This document shows positions 25,940-34,406 of a stretch of 64,000 nt of DNA, in pieces. The notes under the pieces were generated by a model. That model worked only from the letters and a program-made list of their open reading frames with translations, searched no databases and was not told the DNA's origin. The translations under genes were made by a program, and so were the position numbers. Source of the stretch: an uncultured Alistipes sp. (GTDB lineage: Bacteria > Bacteroidota > Bacteroidia > Bacteroidales > Rikenellaceae); the NCBI GenBank assembly GCA_944320685.1, contig CALUIK010000001.1:310001-374000 (forward strand), written 5' to 3'. Within the stretch, counting starts at the first letter, position 1. Each line of letters starts with the position of its first letter.

Positions 25940-25980
25940 ACAGGGGCGATCCGGACTATCCGGATCGCCCCTGTCATTTC
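25940..25980. terminator. bidirectional terminator hairpin
   Basis: Perfect 15-bp arms (25940-25954 and 25960-25974) with loop ACTAT lie between convergent genes, followed by CATTTC on the plus strand. Confidence 0.8.
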
Positions 25981-26005
25981 CGTGCGTTTCGTTATGCCGC
26001 CCGCG

Positions 26006-27022
26006 TCACACGAACATCGCGCTAAACTCGTCGAGCGGCATGCGCTCAACCCTGCACGAACCCACCGCTTCGGGGAATACCACGTGCAGCATGTCACCCT
26101 CGCTCTTCTTGTCCTTGGCTACGGCCTTCAACAGCACGCGCATAGCCACGGGCGGCGTGAGGTCGAAGCCCGTACGCCGCAGCAGGCCGCAGATACGCTC
26201 CCTGTCGGCAGCCGAAAGTATCCCGCGATGCATGGCGGCCTCGGAGATCAACGCCAGTCCCACGGCCACCGCCTCGCCATGGTTCATCTTCGACGAACTC
26301 TTCTCTATGGCGTGCGCCAGCGTATGGCCCAGATTGAGCTTTCGGCGGTCGCCCGTCTCGCGTTCGTCGCGCTCGACGATGTCGGCCTTAACCTTGACGG
26401 CGCGATAGACCACCTCGCCCAACATTTCCGGATTTTTCGCCAGCTCCGCCAGCGGCGTGCGTTCCAATATCGAGAAGAGCTCCCCGTCGGCGATTATGCC
26501 CGCCTTGATTATCTCGGCCATGCCCGTACGCAGTTCACGCTCGGGCAGGGTGCGCAGCATGCCCGCATCGCATATCACGAAGCGCGGCTGGGTGAAGGTC
26601 CCGACCATGTTCTTGTATCCGTCGACATTGACGCCGTTCTTGCCGCCGACGCTGGCGTCGACCTGCCCGAGCAGCGACGTCGAGATGAACCCGAATTCCA
26701 AGCCCCGCATGTATGTCGAGGCGACGAAACCCGCCACGTCGGTGACGATGCCGCCGCCTATGGCCAGCACGAAAGTCGAACGGTCGACCCCCATCGATAT
26801 AAACTTCTTGTATATGGCGTCCGCCGTAACCAGCGTCTTGCTCGCCTCGCCAAGGCCGATGAGCACATGGTCGTAACGGTTCACGAGCGAATGGTAATGG
26901 CGGTCGATGTTCGTGTCGGATACCACCACGACCCTCTTGTCTGGCAGCAGACGCGGTAGATGATCGCCCGCGCTGCCTACGACGACCTCGCTGCGGCCCT
27001 TGATTTCTATGCTGTAATCCAT
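26006..27022 (-). CDS. aroB: 3-dehydroquinate synthase
   Basis: The 338-residue enzyme has the NAD-binding loop IGGGIVTDVAGFVAST, the substrate/metal region QVDASVGGKNGVN, RTGMAEIIKAG, and the zinc ligands in LGHTLAHAIE and MNHGEAVAVG. It converts DAHP to 3-dehydroquinate, step two of the shikimate pathway. I chose the ATG at 27022 (MDYSIEIKG); the frame opens at 27061 but its upstream codons overlap the promoter. Divergent from typA. Confidence 0.96.
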   Translation of the reverse strand: MDYSIEIKGRSEVVVGSAGDHLPRLLPDKRVVVVSDTNIDRHYHSLVNRYDHVLIGLGEASKTLVTADAIYKKFISMGVDRSTFVLAIGGGIVTDVAGFVASTYMRGLEFGFISTSLLGQVDASVGGKNGVNVDGYKNMVGTFTQPRFVICDAGMLRTLPERELRTGMAEIIKAGIIADGELFSILERTPLAELAKNPEMLGEVVYRAVKVKADIVERDERETGDRRKLNLGHTLAHAIEKSSSKMNHGEAVAVGLALISEAAMHRGILSAADRERICGLLRRTGFDLTPPVAMRVLLKAVAKDKKSEGDMLHVVFPEAVGSCRVERMPLDEFSAMFV

Positions 27023-27047
27023 ATTGGTCACCAGTTGAATAGGAGAA

Positions 27048-27055
27048 CAAAAATA
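27048..27055 (-). promoter_or_regulatory. -7 promoter box for aroB
   Basis: The minus strand reads TATTTTTG, an exact TAnnTTTG match, 26 bases before the aroB start. The upstream box is not evident. Confidence 0.5.
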
Positions 27056-27077
27056 ACGCATTTTTATGATTAATTAT

Positions 27078-27085
27078 TAACTTTG
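27078..27085 (+). promoter_or_regulatory. -7 promoter box for typA
   Basis: TAACTTTG, an exact TAnnTTTG match, 21 bases before the typA ATG. It lies 22 bases from the divergent aroB box, so the two polymerase footprints must overlap. Confidence 0.55.
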
Positions 27086-27105
27086 CGGCGTTAATTTCAA
27101 TTACT

Positions 27106-28905
27106 ATGCAAAAACTTCGCAACATAGCTATCATAGCGCACGTTGACCACGGAAAGACCACGCTCGTGGACAAAATGATCGTGGCGGGACACCTGTTGCG
27201 TACGGACAACAACACCGGCGACCTGATCATGGACAACAACGATCTGGAGCGTGAGCGCGGCATCACGATCCTGTCGAAGAACGTGTCGGTGAAATACAAG
27301 GATTACAAGATCAACATCATAGACACCCCGGGTCACGCCGACTTCGGCGGCGAGGTGGAGCGCGTGCTCAACATGTGCGACGGCGTGCTGCTGCTGGTCG
27401 ATGCCTTCGAGGGCACAATGCCGCAGACACGCTTCGTACTGCAGAAGGCCCTCTCGCTGGGCAAGAAACCCGTCGTGGTGATAAACAAGGTCGACAAGCC
27501 CAACTGCCGGCCCGAAGCGGTGAACGAACAGGTCTTCGACCTGATGTTCTCGCTCGGCGCCACGGAGGAGCAGCTGGACTACAAAACCATTTACGGCTCT
27601 GCCAAACAGGGCTGGATGTCGCACGTGTGGAACCAGCCGACCGATTCGATCACACCGCTGCTCGACACCATCATCGACGAGATCCCCGCGCCGGCCGAGG
27701 TCGAGGGTACGCCGCAGATGCTCATCACGTCGCTCGAATATTCGCCCTACGTAGGGCGCATCGCCGTGGGCAAGATCACGCGAGGCGAACTGCATGCAGG
27801 CGGGAACATAACCCTTGCCAAACGCGACGGCACCACCATGCTCAAGCAGCGCATCAAGGAACTGATGGTATTCGAGGGTCTGGGCAAAACTAAGGTCGAC
27901 AAGGTGGAGTGCGGTGAAATATGCGCCATCGTGGGGCTCGAGGGCTTCGAGATCGGCGACACCGTCTGCGACTACGAGAATCCCGAGCCGCTGCCGCCCA
28001 TCGCCATCGACGAGCCGACCATGTCGATGCTCTTCACCATAAACAACTCGCCTTTCTTCGGCCGCGACGGCAAGTACGTCACCTCGCGCCACATAAAGGA
28101 GCGCCTCGACCGCGAGCTGGAGAAGAACCTCGCCCTGCGCGTGGAACCGGGACAGAACGCAGACTCGTTCATCGTATACGGCCGCGGCGTGCTGCACCTC
28201 TCGGTCCTCATCGAGACCATGCGCCGCGAAGGCTACGAGCTTCAGGTAGGACAGCCCAAGGTCATAATCAAGGAGATCGACGGCGTGAAATGCGAACCCG
28301 TCGAGGAGATGACGGTCGACTGCCCCGACCAGTACGCCGGCACGGTAATAGAGATGGTAACCAAACGCAAGGGGAACATGACCGACATGCAGTCCGACGG
28401 CGAACGCACCCGTATGGAGTTCCTCATACCCTCGCGCGGCATCATCGGCCTGCGCTCGATAATGCTCACCGCAACGGCTGGCGAGGCCATCATGACGCAC
28501 CGCCTCAAGGATTTCGAACCGTGGATGGGCGAAATAGAGATGCGCACCAACGGCTCGCTCATAGCATCGGAGACGGGTACCGCATATGCCTACGCCATCG
28601 ACAAGCTGCAGGACCGCGGCCGCTTCTTCATCTCGCCCATGGACGAGGTATACTGCGGACAGGTCGTGGGCGAGAGCACCCGCGCCGGCGACATCACCGT
28701 CAACGTCACCAAGGCCAAACAGCTGACCAACATGCGCGCCTCGGGCTCGGACGACAAGACCGTGATAGTACCGCCCAAGGTCTTCTCGCTCGAGGAGGCG
28801 CTCGAATACATCAAGGCCGACGAGTATGTCGAGGTAACGCCCAAAGCGATGCGCCTGCGCAAGATCCTCCTGAACGAGGTGGACCGCAAACGCGCGGCGA
28901 AGTAG
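27106..28905 (+). CDS. typA: ribosome-associated GTPase TypA/BipA
   Basis: The 599-residue translational GTPase shows G1 [13 protein letters not shown], the RGITIL switch I region, G3 [16 protein letters not shown], and G4 [13 protein letters not shown]. The BipA-specific C-terminal half includes [21 protein letters not shown]. BipA helps ribosome assembly and stress or cold adaptation. Length is typical. A small membrane-protein gene follows after 21 bases. Confidence 0.97.
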   Translation: MQKLRNIAIIAHVDHGKTTLVDKMIVAGHLLRTDNNTGDLIMDNNDLERERGITILSKNVSVKYKDYKINIIDTPGHADFGGEVERVLNMCDGVLLLVDAFEGTMPQTRFVLQKALSLGKKPVVVINKVDKPNCRPEAVNEQVFDLMFSLGATEEQLDYKTIYGSAKQGWMSHVWNQPTDSITPLLDTIIDEIPAPAEVEGTPQMLITSLEYSPYVGRIAVGKITRGELHAGGNITLAKRDGTTMLKQRIKELMVFEGLGKTKVDKVECGEICAIVGLEGFEIGDTVCDYENPEPLPPIAIDEPTMSMLFTINNSPFFGRDGKYVTSRHIKERLDRELEKNLALRVEPGQNADSFIVYGRGVLHLSVLIETMRREGYELQVGQPKVIIKEIDGVKCEPVEEMTVDCPDQYAGTVIEMVTKRKGNMTDMQSDGERTRMEFLIPSRGIIGLRSIMLTATAGEAIMTHRLKDFEPWMGEIEMRTNGSLIASETGTAYAYAIDKLQDRGRFFISPMDEVYCGQVVGESTRAGDITVNVTKAKQLTNMRASGSDDKTVIVPPKVFSLEEALEYIKADEYVEVTPKAMRLRKILLNEVDRKRAAK

Positions 28906-28926
28906 CGGCAAAAAAACGCCACAACG

Positions 28927-29244
28927 ATGAACTACATCACGCTCACGCTGGTTACGGGTCTCGTGGCAGGGCTTCTGGACATGATCCCCATGTTCACCAA
29001 GGGGGTATCGTTCCGCTGGTGCCTTGCGGCGCTGTGCACGTACCTCTTTGCCGCCATCCTCGTCTTCTACGGCGACGTCCCCTACCTGCCGTGGTGGGCC
29101 GACGGCCCGGCCGTGGCGCTGATGATAACCATCCCCGCCATGCTCTGCTCCGCAGGCAAGGGCAACCGCCACGCGCCCGTGATGTTCATGAACGCCGTGA
29201 TCCTGGGGTTCCTCATCTCGGTATCGAAACAATTTCTGGGATAA
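28927..29244 (+). CDS. small membrane protein of unknown function
   Basis: The 105-residue product has about four hydrophobic segments (near 4-22, 30-48, 60-77 and 85-102) separated by very short loops, with the motif LDMIPMFTKGVSFRW after the first. I do not recognise the family. The 21-base spacing to typA and the shared terminator at 29287-29316 suggest co-transcription. Confidence 0.65.
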   Translation: MNYITLTLVTGLVAGLLDMIPMFTKGVSFRWCLAALCTYLFAAILVFYGDVPYLPWWADGPAVALMITIPAMLCSAGKGNRHAPVMFMNAVILGFLISVSKQFLG

Positions 29245-29286
29245 AGGCCGAGTAAAGGAGTACAAAATGGTATCGGAATACGGCGG

Positions 29287-29316
29287 GGCGGGCATATCCG
29301 TTCCCGCCTATTTTTT
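29287..29316 (+). terminator. terminator for the typA-28927 unit
   Basis: GGCGGG (29287-29292) pairs with CCCGCC (29303-29308), followed by TATTTTTT. It overlaps the last codon and stop of the convergent DUF454 gene. Confidence 0.7.
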
Positions 29317-29673
29317 CAACGTCGCATAGGAAAGTATGTGCCACGTTATCGCCGCGGCCGTCAATGCCAGCGCCGCCTGCGCCCACCACCACTCCCCGAC
29401 CACGGCCACAATACAGAAACCTATCGTCAGCCACACCATCGCCACGGAGACTATCTTCACACGCATCGGAATGGCGCGGTTTTCACGGAAGTTGCGGATA
29501 TATTCGCCCAACCGCGGGTGGTTCATAAGCCATGCGTAGAGGCGCGGCGACGAGCGCACGAAGAGCCATGCCGCAAGCAGCAGGAAAGGCGTCGTGGGCA
29601 GCAGGGGCAGGAATATGCCCGCCACGCCAAGCGCCAGAGACACCACTCCGAAAAAGGCCAACATAGACTTCAT
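29308..29673 (-). CDS. YbaN family (DUF454) inner-membrane protein
   Basis: The 121-residue protein starts MKSMLAFFGVVSLALGVAGI and contains FLPLLPTTPFLLLAAWLFVRSSPRLYAWL, which is diagnostic of DUF454/YbaN, followed by two more hydrophobic segments. Function is unknown. The frame opens at 29691, but that upstream piece contains a TATTTTTG box (29679-29686, minus). I therefore place the start at 29673, or possibly the Met at 29664, which would leave a very short leader. Confidence 0.85.
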   Translation of the reverse strand: MKSMLAFFGVVSLALGVAGIFLPLLPTTPFLLLAAWLFVRSSPRLYAWLMNHPRLGEYIRNFRENRAIPMRVKIVSVAMVWLTIGFCIVAVVGEWWWAQAALALTAAAITWHILSYATLKK

Positions 29674-29739
29674 GCCCGCAAAAATAGCCATTCGCGGCCA
29701 AATAGCCGCACACCGGAGGTCAAAACCGCGAAATTTTGC

Positions 29740-29747
29740 TACCTTTG
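29740..29747 (+). promoter_or_regulatory. -7 promoter box for rpiB
   Basis: TACCTTTG, an exact TAnnTTTG match, 52 bases before the rpiB start codon. No good upstream box at the expected distance. Confidence 0.5.
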
Positions 29748-29799
29748 CGACCGTTAGCCCCGCCTAAACGGCCGGAGCACGCTACCAATACCGATAGAG

Positions 29800-30243
29800 A
29801 TGAAAAGCATAGGCATCGCCTGCGACCATGCGGGCTACGATCTGAAAGAGTTTCTGGTCGGGTACCTCTCGTCGAAGGGTTACGAGGTGACCGACTTCGG
29901 AACCTATTCCGACGAAAGCGTCGACTACCCCGATTTCGCCCACCCGCTGGCGGAGGCCGTGCAGAACGGCGAACTGCCGCAGGGCATAGGCATCTGCGGA
30001 TCGGGCGAGGGCATGTCGATGACTCTCAACAAGCACCGCGGCATCCGCGCTGGCCTTTGCTGGAGGCCCGAAATAGCCGAACTCATACGCATGCACAACG
30101 ATGCCAACATACTCGTGTTGCCGGCACGTTTCATTTCGAATGACGAGGCCATGGCAATCGTCGACAAATACCTGTCGACACCTTTCGAGGGCGGCCGCCA
30201 CGAACGCCGCATCGCCAAGATAGACCTGCCGGCGCAGGGATAA
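29800..30243 (+). CDS. rpiB: ribose-5-phosphate isomerase B
   Basis: The 147-residue protein matches RpiB: IGIACDHAGYDLKEFLVGYL (Asp9-His10 substrate site), VDYPDFAHPLAEAV, GIGICGSGEGMSMTLNKHRGIRAG (phosphate loop and catalytic region; Cys at about 66), and HNDANILVLPARF. It interconverts ribose-5-P and ribulose-5-P. The window also holds rpe at its left edge, the other branch of the same pathway, but the genes are 29 kb apart. Confidence 0.95.
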   Translation: MKSIGIACDHAGYDLKEFLVGYLSSKGYEVTDFGTYSDESVDYPDFAHPLAEAVQNGELPQGIGICGSGEGMSMTLNKHRGIRAGLCWRPEIAELIRMHNDANILVLPARFISNDEAMAIVDKYLSTPFEGGRHERRIAKIDLPAQG

Positions 30244-30261
30244 TACGCATGGGATATGGAA

Positions 30262-30300
30262 TGCGGGGACGGCCTTCTCGGAGGGCCGTCCCCGCACGTT
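30262..30300. terminator. bidirectional terminator hairpin
   Basis: 13-bp arms 30262-30274 and 30284-30296 with a 9-base loop separate the convergent rpiB and ispE genes; a short T run (GTTTCG) follows. Confidence 0.7.
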
Positions 30301-30322
30301 TCGCCCCATCGAGGCACGCACG

Positions 30323-31135
30323 CTACAGGCGGTATACATACCGTGTCGCGCCGCGCATAGCCTCCGCCTTATCGCCGTCGTCGAAAAGACCGAATACGGC
30401 CGAACCGCTCCCCGACATGGAGGCATATACCGCCCCCGCCTCCAGAAGCGACCGCTTGACACGCCCGATGGCGGGGTGCGCCGCGAAGACCGACCGCTCG
30501 AAATCGTTGGTCACGCTCCCCTGCCACCGCTCGACAGGCTCCGCAATACGCTCCGCCAGCGGCTGCGGCGGCACGTGCGGCGTCACACCGGCATACGCCT
30601 CGCGCGTCGACACCCCCTCGTCGGGCTTCACAACGGCAATCCACCATCCAGCAAGGTCGACATCCACTGGGGTCATCCGCTCGCCCCGCCCCGCGCACAA
30701 TTGCGGCGTATTGCGCACGAAGAAGGGCGTGTCGCTGCCCAGTTCCGCCGCGGCGGCTATCAACGCAGCCTCGTCCATGCGGAGCGAAAACATCTCGTTC
30801 AACGCCACAAGCACCGCCGTGCCGTCCGACGACCCGCCGCCGAGTCCCGCACCGAAGGGGACACGTTTGTCGAGCGTGATGCGCACGCCCCCGATGCCGT
30901 AACGCCGGCGCAGCATCTCGTACGCCTTCATGCATATGTTCTTCTCGGGCGGGCAATCGATCCCGATGCCGAGCATCACAAGCTCCGCCCCCGACGTCTC
31001 CGAGGGTTCGATCTCCAGCACGTCATACAGCCCGCGCAGGGGATACATCACGGTCTCGATGTCGTGGTAACCGTCATCGCGGCGCCGCAGCACGTCCAGC
31101 CCCAGATTTATCTTGCAATTGGCTTCTACCCTCAT
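30323..31135 (-). CDS. ispE: 4-diphosphocytidyl-2-C-methyl-D-erythritol kinase
   Basis: The 270-residue GHMP kinase starts MRVEANCKINLGLDVLRRRD and has the ATP loop KRVPFGAGLGGGSSDGTAVL and the C-terminal MSGSGSAVFGLF. It phosphorylates CDP-ME in the non-mevalonate isoprenoid pathway. I chose the ATG at 31135; the frame opens 57 bases earlier but those residues do not fit. It follows the phosphoesterase gene by 31 bases on the same strand. Confidence 0.94.
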   Translation of the reverse strand: MRVEANCKINLGLDVLRRRDDGYHDIETVMYPLRGLYDVLEIEPSETSGAELVMLGIGIDCPPEKNICMKAYEMLRRRYGIGGVRITLDKRVPFGAGLGGGSSDGTAVLVALNEMFSLRMDEAALIAAAAELGSDTPFFVRNTPQLCAGRGERMTPVDVDLAGWWIAVVKPDEGVSTREAYAGVTPHVPPQPLAERIAEPVERWQGSVTNDFERSVFAAHPAIGRVKRSLLEAGAVYASMSGSGSAVFGLFDDGDKAEAMRGATRYVYRL

Positions 31136-31166
31136 ATCAGCTGTATCTTTAGATTCGACAAACGCA

Positions 31167-32768
31167 TCAGAACGGAGCCGACACACCGTCATACTCCGCC
31201 CCCTCTATCACATGCCGCTGCACGAAGCGGTTGCCGAAGCGGTCGGTAGCCACAACCTCGATGCGTTCGGCGTCGGGATTACGCAGTTCGTATCGGTACA
31301 TGTGGTGGCATGTGGTCATGCTGCTCTTGCGGCTGCCGCCCTCCAGCGGACTCGACCCGCCCTTGTGTCCGCGGCCCACCACACCGATGTGATAGCCCAC
31401 GCACCACCAGTCCTTGCTCGACCGCGTCGAGGGCTTCTCCACACCCGTGGTGACCTTCACCGGCTCCATGCGTCCCGTCAGACGGCCGTCCTCATAGACC
31501 TCCACCGTCCAGTCGCGGTCGGCATTCCACACGTTGGCCAGTATCACGCCACGGCCGTATGGCATCTCGAAGCGCTCATACTCGCCGCCATATACAGCGT
31601 CGCCGCGATAGACGCGCAGCTGGAAATCGGGGTCAAGCCCCGTGCCGCGGTAACGCCAGTCGCGGATCGTGGCCCCATCGATCTCGTAAACGCCGTAGCC
31701 GTAAGGCGTGCCGTCGCCGTTCAGGCGCGATATCCACCATGTGCCGCAGACGGCGCCGTGGACATGCTCGTAGACGCCGTTCGGGTGTATGTAATTGCGG
31801 TTGTAGTGCGTGTGCCCCGCCATGATGTGCGCCTCAGCAAATTCGCCCAGCATCTCCACCACCTTGCGGCTGTTGGCATCCTTGCTGCCGCAGATGGGTA
31901 TGTGGACGCAAAGTATCACCATGCGGTCGCGCGGCACGAAACTCAGATCCTGACGCAGCCACTCCACCTGCTCGTCAGTGAAGCCGAGCTTGTAGGCGCT
32001 CGACTTGCGGCCGTCGGTATAGTTCACGTCCTTCATCGTGACGATATGCACGTCGCCGCGGTTCCACGAGTAGTCCACGGGACCGAACGCCCCCTCGAAT
32101 GCACGGCGGAAACAGAAGTTGATCGTGCTGCTGCGCCCGTCGGGCTCAACCGGCACGAAGGTGTTGTCGTGGTTGCCCATGGTCTGGAAGACGGGCATGC
32201 CAGTCAGCCTGTAATCCGTAGCACGCAGCATGTGCTCCATCAGCCACATGGCATTGACGCCGTCCGACGAGAAGACCACATCGCCCAGCGTCACGCCGTA
32301 GCACGGCGAATCCTCCTCGGCGGCGGCACGCCGTACGTCGGGCACCGTCTCGCTGCGGAAGCGGCTCAGCTGGCGTTCGTCCTGACACTGCGGATCGGCC
32401 ATGCAGAACAGGCGGAATTCCTTCTCGGCGCCGCCATCGAGCGGCGTCAGCGTAAAGTCATAGCGCGCGCGGTCGTCGTCCAGACGCGTGTAGAACGACG
32501 GATTCCCCGTCGTAACGTCGACGGCATACTCCGACGGCAGCGAATAGAATACCAGCTCGGCATCGTCGTTTCGCTCCAGACGGTAACGGCCACGGCTGTC
32601 CGTCGCGCAGCAGGTGAAGCCGTCGCTCACGACAACGCCCTCTACGGGGCTTCCCTCACGGTCCGTGACCACGCCGCGGATCTCATCCTCCGCACCGGCG
32701 GCACGGACAACAGTGCCGCCCGACACCAGCATCAGCGCCAGCAGCGGCAAAAACAGAAAACGTTTCAT
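31167..32768 (-). CDS. secreted calcineurin-like phosphoesterase with N- and C-terminal accessory domains
   Basis: The 533-residue protein (start MKRFLFLPLLALMLVSGG, signal peptide) has an N-terminal carboxypeptidase-like beta-sandwich (IRGVVTDREGSPVEGVVVSD). A central phosphoesterase core follows: MADPQ, GVTLGDVVF, TMGNHDN, LCVHIPI, MAGHTHYNRN. The C-terminal beta domain (from about 360) resembles the MetallophosC module. Three-domain enzymes of this kind are common in Bacteroidota; the substrate is unknown. The start was chosen over 32786 because AGGAG precedes it. Confidence 0.85.
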   Translation of the reverse strand: MKRFLFLPLLALMLVSGGTVVRAAGAEDEIRGVVTDREGSPVEGVVVSDGFTCCATDSRGRYRLERNDDAELVFYSLPSEYAVDVTTGNPSFYTRLDDDRARYDFTLTPLDGGAEKEFRLFCMADPQCQDERQLSRFRSETVPDVRRAAAEEDSPCYGVTLGDVVFSSDGVNAMWLMEHMLRATDYRLTGMPVFQTMGNHDNTFVPVEPDGRSSTINFCFRRAFEGAFGPVDYSWNRGDVHIVTMKDVNYTDGRKSSAYKLGFTDEQVEWLRQDLSFVPRDRMVILCVHIPICGSKDANSRKVVEMLGEFAEAHIMAGHTHYNRNYIHPNGVYEHVHGAVCGTWWISRLNGDGTPYGYGVYEIDGATIRDWRYRGTGLDPDFQLRVYRGDAVYGGEYERFEMPYGRGVILANVWNADRDWTVEVYEDGRLTGRMEPVKVTTGVEKPSTRSSKDWWCVGYHIGVVGRGHKGGSSPLEGGSRKSSMTTCHHMYRYELRNPDAERIEVVATDRFGNRFVQRHVIEGAEYDGVSAPF

Positions 32769-32914
32769 TCTCCTAAAATGTTTCAAAAAAATGCGATTGT
32801 GACACGTTGCGTCGGAAAGATAGCGAAAACGGGGTTGATTTCCAAGTTACGGACGCCCCTGCCGGACAAATGACACGCAAATGTCACATCCGTCACGCGG
32901 CTTCGCATGCCAGA

Positions 32915-33517
32915 CTATACGCCCAGCTCCGTCAGCACGCCGTCCGTGGCGGCGATCAGCGCAGGGCGCACCCGACCGAGTTTGACGAACCAATCATCGA
33001 GCGAGCCGTCCACATTGTCGCTCACGCCCTTCACCATCATCGCGCGCGGCGCCATGCCGCCATGCGACGCTGCATGGAAGCGCAGTGCGCGCAGGATGGC
33101 GTAACCCTCCATCTCGAAGCAGTCGTAACGCGCCAGCACGTCAAGCTCCGCACGAGGCGTCTCGGGCGAGATGAAGCTATCTACCGTGACTAGCGATACA
33201 CCTTCAGTCCCCGACGCCACGCGCTCGGGCTCCGTAGCAAACACCGAGTCGATGTATAGGCCACCCTGCCACACCTCCGAGGGGCGCAGCACCGTACCCG
33301 CGCGGTGTACCAGCGAACCGCACGTACCCACGTTCACCACGGCGGCATAGTCGTGCCGCGACAGGGCAGCAAGCGCCGCCTCGAAAGCGCGCAGCTTGCC
33401 CACGCCCGTGAATACCACATCGCAGCGGCGCGCCAGACCGGCGGCCGCATCGCCCAATTCATCCTCGACGGCGGCCAGAAGCAGGACGCGGCCGCCGCAA
33501 ACAGAGCCGTCTCTCAT
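32915..33517 (-). CDS. nucleosidase of the purine/uridine phosphorylase superfamily
   Basis: The 200-residue protein has FTGVGKLRAFEAALAAL, VNVGTCGSL (ribose/phosphate side), CFEMEGYAI (Glu135-Met136-Glu137, ribose binding) and KGVSDN (Asp167, likely general acid). This is the pattern of MTA/SAH nucleosidase or futalosine hydrolase (MqnB). The short length leans to MqnB, but no other futalosine-pathway gene is nearby, so I leave the substrate open. It has its own promoter, divergent from the scaffold/GGGtGRT pair. Confidence 0.8.
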   Translation of the reverse strand: MRDGSVCGGRVLLLAAVEDELGDAAAGLARRCDVVFTGVGKLRAFEAALAALSRHDYAAVVNVGTCGSLVHRAGTVLRPSEVWQGGLYIDSVFATEPERVASGTEGVSLVTVDSFISPETPRAELDVLARYDCFEMEGYAILRALRFHAASHGGMAPRAMMVKGVSDNVDGSLDDWFVKLGRVRPALIAATDGVLTELGV

Positions 33518-33536
33518 AGTAAAACATTATTTGTCA

Positions 33537-33568
33537 CAAAGATAGAATATTCGTCAACAAAAAACAAC
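33537..33568 (-). promoter_or_regulatory. promoter for the nucleosidase gene
   Basis: On the minus strand GTTG (33565-33568), a 20-base spacer and TATCTTTG (33537-33544). One mismatch in the upstream box. Confidence 0.65.
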
Positions 33569-33573
33569 CTTTG

Positions 33574-33605
33574 ATTGTTATTGCGGGAATTTATAACTAA
33601 ATTTG
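33574..33605 (+). promoter_or_regulatory. promoter for the scaffold/GGGtGRT pair
   Basis: ATTG at 33574-33577, a 20-base spacer and TAAATTTG at 33598-33605. It leaves a leader of roughly 65 bases, AT-rich and without an obvious hairpin. It is divergent from the nucleosidase promoter, with five bases between the outer boxes. Confidence 0.7.
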
Positions 33606-33677
33606 CAACGGCTTTTTACAGGAATCATAACAGGTGGCAAACAGACTGTTATACGAACAAATAAACTCTTCTAAACT

Positions 33678-34370
33678 ATGATTTATTCACATGAAGTGCA
33701 GCAGATGTGCTGCGTAAAAAAGGGTGCCAACCACGCATCGGCTCCCATTCCGCAGGAGGGCAAATGGGTTGTCGCTAAAGAGATCAAGGACATTTCCGGC
33801 CTCACGCACGGTGTGGGCTGGTGCGCTCCGGAGCAGGGTGCGTGCAAACTCACGCTCAATGTAAAAGACGGTATCATCCAGGAGGCGCTGGTGGAGACCA
33901 TCGGCTGCTCGGGCATGACCCACTCGGCCGCCATGGCATCGGAGATCCTCCCGGGCAAGACCATCCTCGAGGCACTGAACACCGACCTCGTCTGCGATGC
34001 CATCAACACCGCCATGCGCGAGCTCTTCAAGCAGATCGTCTACGGACGTACGCAATCGGCCTTCTCGGAGGGCGGCCTTACCATAGGAGCCTCGCTCGAG
34101 GATCTGGGCAAAGGCCTGCGCTCGCAGGTGGGAACCATGTTCGGCACGCTGGCCAAGGGTCCCCGCTACCTCGAAATGGCTGAAGGCTACTGCACCCGCA
34201 TGGCCCTCGACGAGAACGACGAGGTGATAGGTTACGAGTTCGTTCATCTGGGCAAGATGATGGACTTCATCAAGAAGGGCATCGCTCCCGCCGAGGCTCT
34301 CGAGAAGGCCAAGGGCTCTTACGGCCGCTTCAAGGATGCAGTGAAGTACATCGATCCGCGTCAAGAGTAA
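33678..34370 (+). CDS. NifU/IscU-like iron-sulfur scaffold protein paired with a GGGtGRT protein
   Basis: The 230-residue protein resembles the NifU/IscU N-terminal fold. GVGWCAPEQGACKLTLNVKDG gives Cys49 and Cys56, VETIGCSGMTHSAAMASEIL gives Cys77, and NTDLVCDAINTAMREL gives Cys106, matching roughly the three-Cys layout of IscU scaffolds. The segment GKTILEAL after Cys77 also matches IscU-type proteins. A Cys-Cys pair (11-12) near the N-terminus and an extra 80-residue C-terminal region (ending FKDAVKYIDPRQE) are not part of classical IscU. No iscS, sufBC or chaperone genes are adjacent. The GGGtGRT gene follows after 36 bases, and the pair has a strong dedicated promoter and a terminator. 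The cluster-carrying role is inferred, not shown. Confidence 0.75.
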   Translation: MIYSHEVQQMCCVKKGANHASAPIPQEGKWVVAKEIKDISGLTHGVGWCAPEQGACKLTLNVKDGIIQEALVETIGCSGMTHSAAMASEILPGKTILEALNTDLVCDAINTAMRELFKQIVYGRTQSAFSEGGLTIGASLEDLGKGLRSQVGTMFGTLAKGPRYLEMAEGYCTRMALDENDEVIGYEFVHLGKMMDFIKKGIAPAEALEKAKGSYGRFKDAVKYIDPRQE

Positions 34371-34406
34371 ACCCATTGTGTAACCGAAAAAAGAGAAAAA
34401 ATCAAT

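Noticed and set aside
27097..29295. A 732-codon minus-strand frame
   Set aside because: It is antisense to typA, which is a clear, full-length gene. No family features.
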